The translations under genes were made by a program, and so were the position numbers. The notes below the pieces were generated by a model. That model worked only from the letters and a program-made list of their open reading frames with translations. It was not told the origin of the DNA and searched no databases. Source: Folioceros fuciformis (taxonomy: Eukaryota; Anthocerotophyta; Anthocerotopsida; Anthocerotales). From it: DNA of 60,392 nucleotides. This document shows positions 9,956 through 19,710 of the stretch, one piece after another (position 1 is the stretch's first letter; each line of letters opens with the position of its first letter). Location: positions 1 to 60,392 of the forward strand of contig JBNGIO010006095.1 in the NCBI GenBank assembly GCA_049999805.1. The letters are read 5' to 3'.

Positions 9956-12034
9956 ATGGCTGTCTGTAGCTTTGCAATTCAATCATGCCAACGTGACCCG
10001 TCGGGGCTGCATTCTCTCTGGACGCAACCAAGCGGTCCAGGAAGAGCTTCCGATGACCTGATTTCATGGCACAAGCCAATAGCAAATTACGAATCCGCGA
10101 GGTTCAGCACCTCTGCAGGAAGGCCAACTCGTGCAGCAGGGCGTCTGGCTGGACCTGGATCCAGCAGCTCGGAATTTTTGTATTCGCAGCTCGATCCTCT
10201 GCAGTCCTGTCATGACCCTGGCAGGCCTGCAGGATCCGTCACAGCTGAAACTGTGAGCAACCTTTGTCGGCAGGGGAAGCTCGCTGAGGGTGTTGATGCT
10301 CTGGGAGCTCTGGTACGCACCGAGATTCGTATCCCTAAATCCCTTTTTTACACCGTATTCAAGGAGTGTGTGGCTAAGAAGGACTTGTGTCTGTGTCGCC
10401 GTGTTCATGCTCTGGTGGTGGAGAGGGGGCATGAGTCGGACACGTTCTTGTGCAACCACATTCTGCGAATGTATGCTTCTCATGCCATGTTGCAAGAAGC
10501 TTTGGATGTGTTCGCTGTGGTTTCCAGACCCGATGCCTTCACGTGGTCCGCCATGATATCTGCGCTCGTTAAACATGGACAGGACAAGCAGGCCGTGCAA
10601 CTGTATCGTGGGATGCGCAGGTCGGGTGTGAAGCCAGATGGCCATGTGTTTGTAGCAGCCCTTCAGGCTTGTGCCAGGGGAGCAGACCTGGAATCTGGGC
10701 AGCAGGTGCATGCTGATATTATGGCTACTGGAGTTGAGCCTGACTTGTTTGTCTGTAGTGGCTTGGTGGATATGTATGCAAAGTGTGGCAGCTTGGAAGA
10801 GGCTCAAACAGTCTTCGACGGGTTTCCCAACAGAGATGTGGTGACATGGAATGCCATGATAGCAGGGTATGCCCAGAAGGGCATGGGGCTGGAGTGCCTT
10901 CGTTTGTATGGGCGTATGCAAGAAGAAGGTACAACTGCACCCAGTTCTGTGACATTCGTGTGCCTTCTGCAGGCATGCGCAAGTTTGGGGAATCAAGTGT
11001 TGGATCAGGGTAAGCAGCTTCACGCACATATTCGAGAACGAGGACTTGAAGCTGATGTAGTTGTCGGTGGGAGCCTGGTGAACATGTATGCAAAGTGTGG
11101 AAGCCTAGAGGATGCTCGTGGCGTGTTTGATGGACTTTGTCAAAAAAATGTGGTGACGTGGAATACCATGATAGCACGTTATTCCCAGCAGAACATGGGG
11201 CATGAAGCCCTAGGTCTCTACAGGGCTATGCAACACGAAGGCATTGTTGCCCTCGATTCTGTGACCTTTGTGTGCCTTCTTCGGGCATGTGAAAGTGTAG
11301 GAGCTCTGCAATTGGGACGTCAGCTGCATGGACAAATCAAACATTTAGGGCTGCAGGCTGACACCACTGTCGGCAACAGTTTGATAAACATGTATGCAAA
11401 GCTGGGGAGCATGGTCGACGCACAGCAGGTGTTTGATCTTTTGCCGGAAAGAAACATTCTCACCTGGAGTGCACTGATTGCAGGCTACGCCCGTCAAGGA
11501 GACAGTGGTGTGGTTTTCGACTTGCTTCTCAGAATGGGCAAGGCTGGCATACAACCAGACGGAGTTACTTTTCTTAGTGCTCTCACAGTATGCAGTCATA
11601 CGGGTCAGGTGACCCAGGGGCGACAGTACTTCGAGGCCATGACCAACAACTACGGTATAACTCCCACAGTGGATCACTACACATGCATGGTGGATCTCCT
11701 AGGTCGCGCAGGACGACTGGAGGAAGCACTAGGTTTTGTAAGGACAATGCCTGTAAGGCCTGATGCTGCAGTGTGGCGCACTCTCCTGGGTTCTTGTAGA
11801 AAATGGGCGGATGTGGAGGTGGGACGTCATGCTTTCGATGCAGCAGTGAAGCTAGACAAGCAAGATCCCTCAGCATATATCTTGATGTCGAACATATACA
11901 CTAGTGCTCAGATGTGGGAGCAGGCAGAGGAGGTGCAGGCAAGAAGAGTAGCCCTTGGGGCATGGAAGCAGCCGGGGCAGAGCTGGTGGACAGACATGGA
12001 CGGATCAGTACATAGCTTTTTCAGCTGGGGATAA
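9956..12034 (+). CDS. PPR protein, PLS-E type, truncated by frameshift in E2
   Basis: Predicted organelle RNA-binding protein of about 692 residues. The start chosen is the ATG in the good context gccATGgct; a longer frame begins only with TTG. After a Ser/Arg/Gly-rich leader that could be a transit peptide come about five P-L-S triplets (S motifs such as SGLVDMYAKCGSLEEA, P motifs such as VVTWNAMIAGYAQKG), then a terminal P2-L2-S2 series and E1 (VWRTLLGSCRKW, AYILMSNIYTSA). The PG box is canonical (KQPGQSWW). The frame stops at HSFFSWG, but one base over the typical E2 text follows (AGDNEHPARRGHL, up to a stop at 12081-12083), so a single-base indel near 12022 trimmed E2. There is no deaminase domain, so editing would need a partner in trans. 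Several P motifs are one residue longer than usual (GTTAPSSVTF). Confidence 0.88.
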   Translation: MAVCSFAIQSCQRDPSGLHSLWTQPSGPGRASDDLISWHKPIANYESARFSTSAGRPTRAAGRLAGPGSSSSEFLYSQLDPLQSCHDPGRPAGSVTAETVSNLCRQGKLAEGVDALGALVRTEIRIPKSLFYTVFKECVAKKDLCLCRRVHALVVERGHESDTFLCNHILRMYASHAMLQEALDVFAVVSRPDAFTWSAMISALVKHGQDKQAVQLYRGMRRSGVKPDGHVFVAALQACARGADLESGQQVHADIMATGVEPDLFVCSGLVDMYAKCGSLEEAQTVFDGFPNRDVVTWNAMIAGYAQKGMGLECLRLYGRMQEEGTTAPSSVTFVCLLQACASLGNQVLDQGKQLHAHIRERGLEADVVVGGSLVNMYAKCGSLEDARGVFDGLCQKNVVTWNTMIARYSQQNMGHEALGLYRAMQHEGIVALDSVTFVCLLRACESVGALQLGRQLHGQIKHLGLQADTTVGNSLINMYAKLGSMVDAQQVFDLLPERNILTWSALIAGYARQGDSGVVFDLLLRMGKAGIQPDGVTFLSALTVCSHTGQVTQGRQYFEAMTNNYGITPTVDHYTCMVDLLGRAGRLEEALGFVRTMPVRPDAAVWRTLLGSCRKWADVEVGRHAFDAAVKLDKQDPSAYILMSNIYTSAQMWEQAEEVQARRVALGAWKQPGQSWWTDMDGSVHSFFSWG

Positions 12035-12780
12035 CGAACATCCAGCAAGGCGGGGACACCTCGTTTCAACATTCGATCTCTGATCCGGGTTCTTCCACAC
12101 TGTGTGCTCACCGATATCAAGATCCTAGGGCGGGCCCAATTGTTCCTGATGATATGCAGGTTCGTCCTCATGTGCATCGCAATCAGCATCAACGTTTTAA
12201 TTATCAAGCCTAGGATCGCAAGGCACGTAATACTGGGAGTGATGATGAGGGAAAGCTTGTGACAACTGGAGGCAAGAGGGAAGCTGTGGCTGTGTCGGGA
12301 GGGCATGCATTTTGGGGGTAGGTGAGGAAAATCATGGCTCCTCTTCACTCGCATTTCCAGTAGACTCTGGCGGAGAGAATCTCGTCACCGGAATTGTGCA
12401 ACGGTTACGTTACCCTGCATGGAAACATGCATGGTGGAAGATTACCTTAGCATCACATGTTTGCTTGCCGTGGTAACCTTGTGGCTATAGGTCACAATGG
12501 CAAGAAACCATGTGTGCTAACCTAGGTTACCATGCACGGTGGAAGGTTATCTTGACAAGAAAACATGTGATGCAACAAACGTGCCCTCTTGGGAAACCTG
12601 AAGGAGTTTGGGCTTTCGGATGGACGTGTCATGTGGTGTTCCGTGCCAGGAGAGTTGTGACTGCATTTTGGCTGACGAAAGAAGGGTTTCTATACACCGG
12701 AAACCGTATGCGGGCGTACGACTGTACTGTAAGTGCCGCAGGTGAGGAATCTTCAATGAAGGCCTACCCGTGACCTTAGT
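12035..12780. other. Intergenic, no gene recognised
   Basis: After the shifted E2 tail (to 12083) the region carries only short frames. A phrase like gcatggtggaagattacctt near 12428 recurs in altered form near 12533 (gcacggtggaaggttatctt), a weak local duplication. Confidence 0.45.
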
Positions 12781-13478
12781 TTTTTATCAGGAATTTCTGA
12801 CAGCTTTGATTGTTCCATGGTTGGCTAATGGAGAAGGGAAATCTGGCAGAACAGTTGGTTGTGACGTGGTGCAGAGTGGCTTTCCTCCCGAGTTGTGTCT
12901 TGGCACCAACCTGGTGGACATGTGTGCAAAATGTGTTGAACTGAAAGATGCACGACAGGGTTTTGACAGCATGGCCACAAAGAATATCACTGTGATGTGG
13001 AACGCCCTGATAGCTGGGTCTGAAAATTGTGGTCAACTGAGAGATTGCCGCCAGGCTGTTGACAGCAAGGACCAAAAGGCTTTGGTGACATGGAATACTC
13101 CCTGATTGCTGGCTACGCACAATGAGGACTCGACCCCAAGAGGCCCTTATTCTGTGCGTATGGGCAAAATCAGCGAGAAGGCGAGGTGTGGCCAACCCTG
13201 ATACTTTTATTTGCCCTCTGAATGCCTGTGCAAGCAGCGAGACCTTACAGGGGGACAGGCAGCTGCACTCGAAGATTGTGGATGGAGGGCTGCTGGATCC
13301 TGTCGTGGTGGTCAACAGCCTGATGGACATGTATGCAAAAGCTGGTGAATTGGAAGGTGCACTGGGGTTTTGTAAGCTTGGCCACAGAGAATGTAGTGAC
13401 ATGGACAACCCTGATTACAGGGTATTTACCAACAAGGACGTGAGGCATTTGTTTTGCATGGCAGGAGGGCTGCTTTAG
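12781..13478 (+). pseudogene. PPR pseudogene remnant
   Basis: Two plus-strand frames hold decayed PPR text: LGTNLVDMCAKCVELKDARQGF then MWNALIAGS, and after a stop at about 13105 RQLHSKIVDGGLLD, NSLMDMYAKAGELEGAL. The phrases match the subfamily of the pseudogene at 6367-9434 (MYAKCGELEDARQVF, ERGLLDD). Only about two to three motif sets remain, with stops and lost segments and no E or DYW region. It is a fragment, not a functional gene. Confidence 0.75.
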
Positions 13479-14112
13479 GCTAAGCATGTTACTTCTGGTT
13501 ATACCGTGTTAAAAGGGGACTGGAAGATACGACAGCTGGTAGGCAACAGAACTCTCAGAGCATGAACTTGTAACGGAAATGGTACTTCATCTTCGGCTTG
13601 TTGGAAAGGTTTTGCACCCCACTTGAGGATTTGACGATTCATGCCTGGAAGTGTGGTGAAGTGAGTTTGCGGAGTATAGGAATGGACAACACCTCCCTAG
13701 ATCTTGGGAGGCGGGACAATAAGAAGTGGAATTGGGAATCGATTTCATGGAGACGAAAGCTAGAAACGTCAGTCCAGAAAATCCAAACACGGAAGACGCC
13801 ATATACCTTGGATGATGACGCAGACGTTTCAATTTATGTTTTAATATTTTTTTGAATGAAAAGTCTATGCTAAGTGATATCATGTCGAAGTTTCAAGTAG
13901 TAACTTACAACCTTGCTCTCCAAATTGCACCGCTGGTTTGTAGTCTAGTGGAGTGGAGCTTATTGAAATACTAGAGAGCCATACGTAGGTGATCCACTTA
14001 AACAACTAAAAAATTTATGAAATATAAGCAACTAAGCATAATGCTTTTCTCTAGGGATGGAAGTGAAAGCAAGTTCGAGACACCCATGTGTGGTTACGTA
14101 ATAAAGCACACT
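13479..14112. other. Intergenic, no gene recognised
   Basis: Moderately AT-rich sequence between the PPR remnant and the repeat block. No domain or RNA gene recognised. Confidence 0.4.
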
Positions 14113-14197
14113 TTGGGTTCACACTCTAAACATTGGGTTCACATTGTAGACCACACTTGGGTTCACACTCTAAACATTGGGTTCACATTGTAGACCA
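14113..14197. repeat. 44-bp direct tandem repeat, two copies
   Basis: The unit starting ttgggttcacactctaaac occurs at 14113 and again at 14157 (second copy shortened to about 41 bp). The unit itself contains the sub-phrase ttgggttcaca twice, so it likely grew from a shorter repeat. Confidence 0.9.
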
Positions 14198-14454
14198 AAT
14201 GTTTCTCCGTGAGTACCATGTGGATTCAATGACACCAATAAGGAGCAATATAGATCCAGTGGATTCAAAGACCCAGCGGATTCAATACCACCAACAAGGA
14301 GCAATATGGCCCCAACGTGGATTCAACGCCATCAACAAGGGGCAATATGAACCCAATGTATGATATTCAACACTACCAACAAGGAGCGATATGGACCCAA
14401 TGTATAGTGACGCGCAGTGTGAACTCAAAAGTAATAGTATGGATCCAATGTATG

Positions 14455-14990
14455 TTATTAGCAAGGCATAGTGTGGACCAAATGGCAAGCAAGTAGTGTG
14501 GACTGCATGCTTCTAGCAAGGTGTAGTGTGGATTGAATGATTCTAGCAAGACACAATGCGGATTCAATGATTCTAGCAAAGCATAGCATAGTACTAGTGT
14601 GGATTGAATATTCTAGCAAGGTGTCATTCAGACTCAATGGCGTGTGGACCCAATGGCAAGCGAGTAGTGTGGATTGAATGATTCTAGCAAGGTGTCGTTC
14701 AGACTCAATGGCGGAGTGTGGACCCAATGGCAAGCGAGTACTGTGGATCCAATGATTCTAGCAAGCGAATATTGTGGATCCAATGATTCTAGCAAGCGAA
14801 TATTGTGGATCAACTGATTCTAGCAATCGAGTAGTGTGGATCCAATGATTCCAACAAGCGAATATTGTGGATCACTGAACTGATTCTAGCAAGCGAGTAG
14901 TGTGGATCCAATGATTCCAGCAAGCGAATATTGTGGATCACTGAACTATTTCTAGCAAGTGAGTAGTGTGGATCCAATGATTCTAGCGGG
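14455..14990. repeat. Degenerate ~30-bp minisatellite
   Basis: More than a dozen imperfect units follow a consensus of about 31 bp: gtggatccaatgattctagc followed by aagcgaatatt. Early units vary (gtgtggacccaatggcaagc); later ones around 14740-14990 are most regular. Long frames on the minus strand here are only the translated repeat. No gene is present. Confidence 0.85.
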
Positions 14991-15359
14991 GCCTAGTCTC
15001 TACTCAATGCTTTTGACAGGGACCCAACTTATAATGCCTGGTAAGAGATAATGTGGACGCAACTCATATCTCTAGCAAGGCGCAACATGGATGCAACCCA
15101 ACCTTTGTCATTTGCAACGTTATAGCGAGAACGTACTGTTATTGGTAAATTTAAAGTGTATGTATGTGGATCCAATGTTACCTACAAGTCAAGATGTGGA
15201 CTTAAACGTTATCTACAAGCGGTGGTGAGGGCAAAATGTTAAGGGCAAGGTCTAAACCTAGATTGCATGGAGTCCAACCCAATGTTACTAGCAAGTCCTA
15301 GACTATGTGGACCCGATGTTGCTGGCAAGATGGAAACATTGGACGTAGTCTGTAATTGT

Positions 15360-15449
15360 TGCAACAATGGGTAGCACATAAACTGCAACAATGGGTAGCA
15401 CATAAACTGCAACAATGGGTAGCACAGAAATTGCAACAATGGGTAGCAG
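15360..15449. repeat. 24-bp tandem repeat, 3.75 copies
   Basis: The unit tgcaacaatgggtagcac plus ataaac starts at 15360, 15384, 15408 and 15432 (last copy partial; third copy has two changes at its end). On the minus strand it reads as an eight-residue repeat, which is a by-product. Confidence 0.95.
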
Positions 15450-15498
15450 ATAGTTGGTTATGTGGCCAGGGGTAGCAGATAGTTGGTTATGTGGCCAG
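15441..15498. repeat. 29-bp tandem duplication
   Basis: The unit gggtagcagatagttggtta followed by tgtggccag is present at 15441-15469 and 15470-15498. It begins inside the last partial 24-bp unit, so the two arrays are nested. Confidence 0.93.
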
Positions 15499-16540
15499 AT
15501 GATGGTGTTGGTCAACAGAAAACTAATCTAACGTGTAAGAATGAAACATGACCGAGCTTTGTCACCAAACCTCTCATATCACAGCAGCGAGGACTCCTAT
15601 CTAGGTTTCACGGATCTGGAGCCCTGAGGTGTACATGCAGGATACGAATCGACAGGCTGTGGGATCACTCGCCTTCACCTGGACCGCCTGCTTTTGCTGG
15701 TGCTGGTGCTGGCAGCTGGTCATCTTCAAACTGGCCCCCATCCGACTCATCTTCTTCGAGGCCGCATCTTCTGTGATCACTGACTGCTCGGTCACGGGAT
15801 TTCCGGCCCTGCCAGCAGGACTCATGCCTGTCGTACCACCGCGCCTCCTCGCCAGCCATCTCCGTGCTCGATCTGTACGTGTACCAAGACTCCTCGCAGG
15901 AGATCAGCACCCTTTATCGCAGCAACGGAGCCCCTTGTGCTGATCTCTTCCGAGGACTCCACACGCATCACTAACGAGCAAGACAGCAATAAAAAAATAT
16001 GTATCCCAGGTCAGGGTCTCGCCCGTGTGATATTATCATATTGGCCCAAACTGCAATCTCGTCGTCGGAAAGGAACTGGTGATGACTCCAGGGAAACGAT
16101 CTAACCACGCCTGTTTGTATGTTTTGGTTTGGGATAGCGGTGCTGCACAAACCAACGACCCGAAAGCTCCTTCATCTGCGGCGTCAGCACGCACAACAAA
16201 GTTGTCGCAAACCGCTCCGAAATCTCAGCCTCGGATTCCCTGAGCAAAGGAACGACGTTTGTTGGACCTGGTGTGGCACTGGAGCTACGTACAGAAGCAA
16301 TCATCAAGATGGTGTGATGCCGGGCCATGTCGCTTAATACATAAGAGGTACTGTTATCAGATTCACTGCTGGCAGTGATATCGCCTAATACATAGTAGAC
16401 CATGTGATCAAAATTCACAAAAGCTAGAACCCCTGCCAGAAACTAGTCTCTACTTGTAACAAGTAGCTGTAGCTAGAGCCAAACGGATCCTTGGCGCGAT
16501 TAGTAATACCTGGGACATCACAACTTCAACTTCTGATAAC
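15499..16540. other. Intergenic, possible unassigned exon fragments
   Basis: Downstream of the thioredoxin gene. A minus-strand frame at 15665-15910 encodes an acidic tail rich in Glu, Asp, Pro and Ala ending GGPGEGE, without an ATG. It could be a terminal exon of something but matches nothing I recognise. Other frames look random. Confidence 0.3.
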
Positions 16541-17392
16541 TCACTTAAACCTTTCAGCATCTATCAGGGACACCAACTCCTCGTACTTCGCACCGGCAAT
16601 GAAGTTCAAGACAACCTTTCCGCGCTTGAAAAACCTGAAAGTAGGCACCACCTGCAACCGCACTTCCCTAGCCAATTCCTGGAACAAACACCGAAAAGCT
16701 TAAGAAGCAGGCATGACTGAGGCCACAGCAATCACCAGTGCTCACTCCGATCCTCACTTGCATGGACCAGCAGTATACAGGCTCTCTACGTGTACGACGG
16801 GTGCGAACGTTACCACATTCCGATCTCTCGTGCAGTCCATCTTGAGGAACATCACATCTGTGTACTTCCGGGAAAGCTCCTCAAACTTGCCGGATATGGA
16901 CTCGCACGGCGGGCACCTGGAAAGGAAGGGTTCAAACAGTACGTCATTCTGCAAACAAGCACTGCTCAGTCAAGTGAGTCAGGTCAGGGGGAGAGAAGAG
17001 CGGGGAAAGCATTGCCATCGCCAAGGCGATGACGGCTCCCTCACGTACCTCTGGGTGTACATCTCCAGAACCACCAACTTGTCTCCAGCGCCATGGACGA
17101 CCTCCCAGAAGGCGTCCTGGTCTACGGCAGTGACTCCTCCGGCTGGCGCCCCCTCAGCGGAGTGATGCTGATTATGAGAAAACGGTGATGCACAAAGAGG
17201 CTTGCGAGCAAGAACTAACCAAGGCGTACGCCCCTGCGGCGAGACCGCCAGGCTGCGGCCAGCATGCCCAAGGTTACGCGTCGGAAGCGCCGTCGCAGGC
17301 GACAAGCACTGCACAGGGGGGAGCTGTCGCAACAGCCCGCTCCGCTGCGGCTGAGCCTGGAGGCTCGAAGACGGGAGCGATCGTGGCCCCAT
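16541..17392 (-). CDS. Thioredoxin f-like protein, plastid, divergent active site RCPPC
   Basis: Trx f relays electrons from ferredoxin-thioredoxin reductase to Calvin-cycle enzymes. Three exons join in frame: 17049-17392, 16814-16916 and 16541-16678 (introns with GT/AG ends, about 132 and 135 bp), giving 194 residues. The start is the first ATG (17392). Residues 1 to about 80 are Ser/Arg/Pro-rich, like a plastid transit peptide. The mature domain matches Trx f: VTAVDQDAFWEVV, KLVVLEMYTQ, FEELSRKYTDVMFLKMDC (the Cys typical of f-type), QVVPTFRFFKRGK (cis-Pro) and GAKYEELV. The redox motif, built across the first splice junction, reads R-C-P-P-C-E instead of W-C-G-P-C-K. Both Cys are kept, so redox activity is possible with altered potential and specificity. 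The splice site falls in the Arg codon. Confidence 0.85.
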
Positions 17393-17766
17393 TGGAAACC
17401 GTCGAGCGGGCTGTGGCACCTCGGCTCGTCTTAAAACTCTCGCCGCGCTCCAGGACTGCGCGTACTCTGGCGTCTGGTTTTGCTCGCTGAGGCGACTCAA
17501 TCCAGCTCAGCCGGTCGTGAAGTTGGCTAAGAAGACTTAGTCTGCTCGATAACTCGCTTCTTGTGTCTCATTATTATGTCGACGTTCGAGGTAATGGGCG
17601 CATCATGTACAAAACCTTAGTCCAATAAGACGCCTCCACATCACGAGGAGAGGTAATCCAACGTTCGCTCCATTAGCCTTATGCCCAAGTTTTTTGGGAA
17701 GGCCCCAGTGTATGCTACTTGATCCACAGACACGCTGCCTAAAGTTGTTTTGCAACAGGGCAGCAA
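17393..17766. other. Spacer: thioredoxin upstream region and PPR 3' flank
   Basis: About 370 bp between the start of the thioredoxin gene and the stop of the next minus-strand PPR gene. It should contain the thioredoxin promoter. No element identified. Confidence 0.4.
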
Positions 17767-19662
17767 TCACAGCAGGCCTGCGATTGCAATGTTCCGATTG
17801 ATTCTATCCAGATTTGTGTATATTTCTTTCCTTTCAGGATGCTCTTTGTCTTCGACGAGGAAGGTGTGGACCCGGCTGTCAAGTTCCATCCATGTGCGTC
17901 CAGGTTCCTTTCTTGCACCCGCTTGCTGCATCATCATCCTTATGCTTGCCTTGTCGTCCAGCCTGCCAGCAGCACCATAGATGTCTCCCATGATGACATA
18001 TGATGCAGCCATGGTTGGGTCTAGCTTTAAGATGGCCTCAAATGAGAGTTTTCCCATGTCCAAGTTTCTGTGGATTCGACTTGCTCCCAGCAAAGACATC
18101 CACAGACTGCTGTCCGCCTGCACAGGCAGACTGGTGATGAAGTCGTGAGCTTCGCCTAGGCGACCTGACCGGCCTAACATGTCGATCATGCATAAATAGT
18201 GGTCCATGCCAGCCGCCACACCGTATTGCTCATACATCGCCTGAAAGAGGCGGGTTCCTTCCTCTAACTGGCCACTGTGACTGCAGGCAGAGAGTAAACA
18301 GACGAATGTGACCTTGTTGGGATGTACGCCCTCCCTCCGCATTTGATAGAATAGCTCAAGGGCCATCTCACCATCTCCATACTGGGCATATCCACCCATC
18401 ATCGCATTCCAAGACACCACATCCTTCTCTGCAAGTCCTTGGAACACGGTTCTTGCATCTTCCAGACTCCCACATTTTCCATACATGTCAATCAGAGTGT
18501 TGCCCACGGACACATCTGTGCCAAGGCCAGTCTCCACGGCATGTGCATGAAGCTGTCGACCCTGCTTCAGAGCAGCTATGGCGGAACATGCTTTGAGGAT
18601 GCTCAGCATCGTCACCTTGTCGGGACGCATTCCCTCTGATTGCATCTGCTGGAAAAGCCGTAATGCTTCATTGCCATCTCCATGCTGTGCATATCCTGCA
18701 AGCATGGCAGTCCATACCACCCTGTCACGTTTTGGCATTCTATCAAACACCCTGCGTGCATCACACAAGCTCCCGCACTTGACATACATATCAATGACTG
18801 CACTTCCGATGTACAAGTCACAGTCGTAGCCAATTTCCACGATGCGAGCATGTATTACCCTGCCTTCGTCAAGTGCTGCCACACTAGAGCATGCTTTCAG
18901 AATGTTGGAAAGGGTAACCTTGTCTGGCTGTCTTCCGTCTTCCAGCATCTTCCAAAACAGCTGAAGTGCCTCTTGCCCGTCCCCGTGCTCAGAATATCCA
19001 GCAATCATTGAAGTCCATGAGATCAGATCTTTAGTCGACAAGGAATCAAAAACCTGGCGAGCGTGATCCAGTCGCCCACACTTGGCATACATGTTTACGA
19101 GGGTGTTGCCGACAAATATGTTGGACCCGCACCCCACTTCCATCACATGGGCATGCACGATTCTCCCCACTCCCAGAGCCCCAGAGCTTGCACATGCCTT
19201 GAGCACGGCAACAAACAAAACATTGTCTGGGTGCAATCCACTCTGTTTCATCGATTGGTACAGCTGCAATGCTTCATCCGCTCGCCCATGTTGGACGTGC
19301 GCAGATATCATTGACGCCCAAACAAACACATTCGGAGCATGCAGTCTGCTGAACACTTCCTCAGCTTCCGCCAAACTCCCGCAAGCAGCATACATCCGGA
19401 TGAGGTGATTTCCAACAAACGCGTTGGACTGACATCCACTTCTGATGATAACGGAGTGAACTCGTCTGCCCACATCCAAATCTTTGTTTTCAATGCACCT
19501 TTGCAGGAGACTGTACAGGATGTTTGTCGAAAGACGAATGCCTTGCTGTTGCAAAGCTTCCACAGCCTGGAATTCATGTTCGAGCTGTAGCCCATCGTGG
19601 TCCCTTGTGTGCAACTTTCCAACTCCACAACTGTCATCCCGTCCCAATCTGCAACATTGCAT
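17767..19662 (-). CDS. PPR protein, PLS-E1/E2 type
   Basis: About 631 residues from the first in-frame ATG (19662); the frame is open to 19710, and an upstream targeting exon is likely, so the N-terminus is uncertain. Very regular PLS motifs: NHLIRMYAACGSLAEA, NTLVNMYAKCGRLDHA, SAVIDMYVKCGSLCDA, NTLIDMYGKCGSLEDA alternate with P motifs such as VVWTAMLAGYAQHG, then a terminal P2-L2-S2, E1 and a canonical PG box (RKEPGRTWMEL) with E2 ending HPERKEIYTNLDRI. No DYW domain follows. Motif lengths are standard, unlike the neighbours with extra residues, and no frame break was seen. Expected role: binding a specific organelle transcript, probably for RNA editing together with a separate deaminase. 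Confidence 0.88.
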   Translation of the reverse strand: MQCCRLGRDDSCGVGKLHTRDHDGLQLEHEFQAVEALQQQGIRLSTNILYSLLQRCIENKDLDVGRRVHSVIIRSGCQSNAFVGNHLIRMYAACGSLAEAEEVFSRLHAPNVFVWASMISAHVQHGRADEALQLYQSMKQSGLHPDNVLFVAVLKACASSGALGVGRIVHAHVMEVGCGSNIFVGNTLVNMYAKCGRLDHARQVFDSLSTKDLISWTSMIAGYSEHGDGQEALQLFWKMLEDGRQPDKVTLSNILKACSSVAALDEGRVIHARIVEIGYDCDLYIGSAVIDMYVKCGSLCDARRVFDRMPKRDRVVWTAMLAGYAQHGDGNEALRLFQQMQSEGMRPDKVTMLSILKACSAIAALKQGRQLHAHAVETGLGTDVSVGNTLIDMYGKCGSLEDARTVFQGLAEKDVVSWNAMMGGYAQYGDGEMALELFYQMRREGVHPNKVTFVCLLSACSHSGQLEEGTRLFQAMYEQYGVAAGMDHYLCMIDMLGRSGRLGEAHDFITSLPVQADSSLWMSLLGASRIHRNLDMGKLSFEAILKLDPTMAASYVIMGDIYGAAGRLDDKASIRMMMQQAGARKEPGRTWMELDSRVHTFLVEDKEHPERKEIYTNLDRINRNIAIAGLL

Positions 19663-19710
19663 GCAGAAGGTGGGGCCCTGGTCAGTATATGACCACACAG
19701 GAAGATGCAC

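Noticed and set aside
10064-11029. 321-codon minus-strand frame
   Set aside because: Antisense shadow of the PPR gene at 9956; shows the His/Cys-rich text typical of PPR genes read backwards.
14113-15498. CRISPR-like array
   Set aside because: Repeats are directly tandem or degenerate without unique spacers of constant length, and the genome is a plant's.
15239-15515. Minus-strand frames with repeats of LLQFMCYP
   Set aside because: Translation of the 24-bp tandem repeat; not a leucine-rich or membrane protein.
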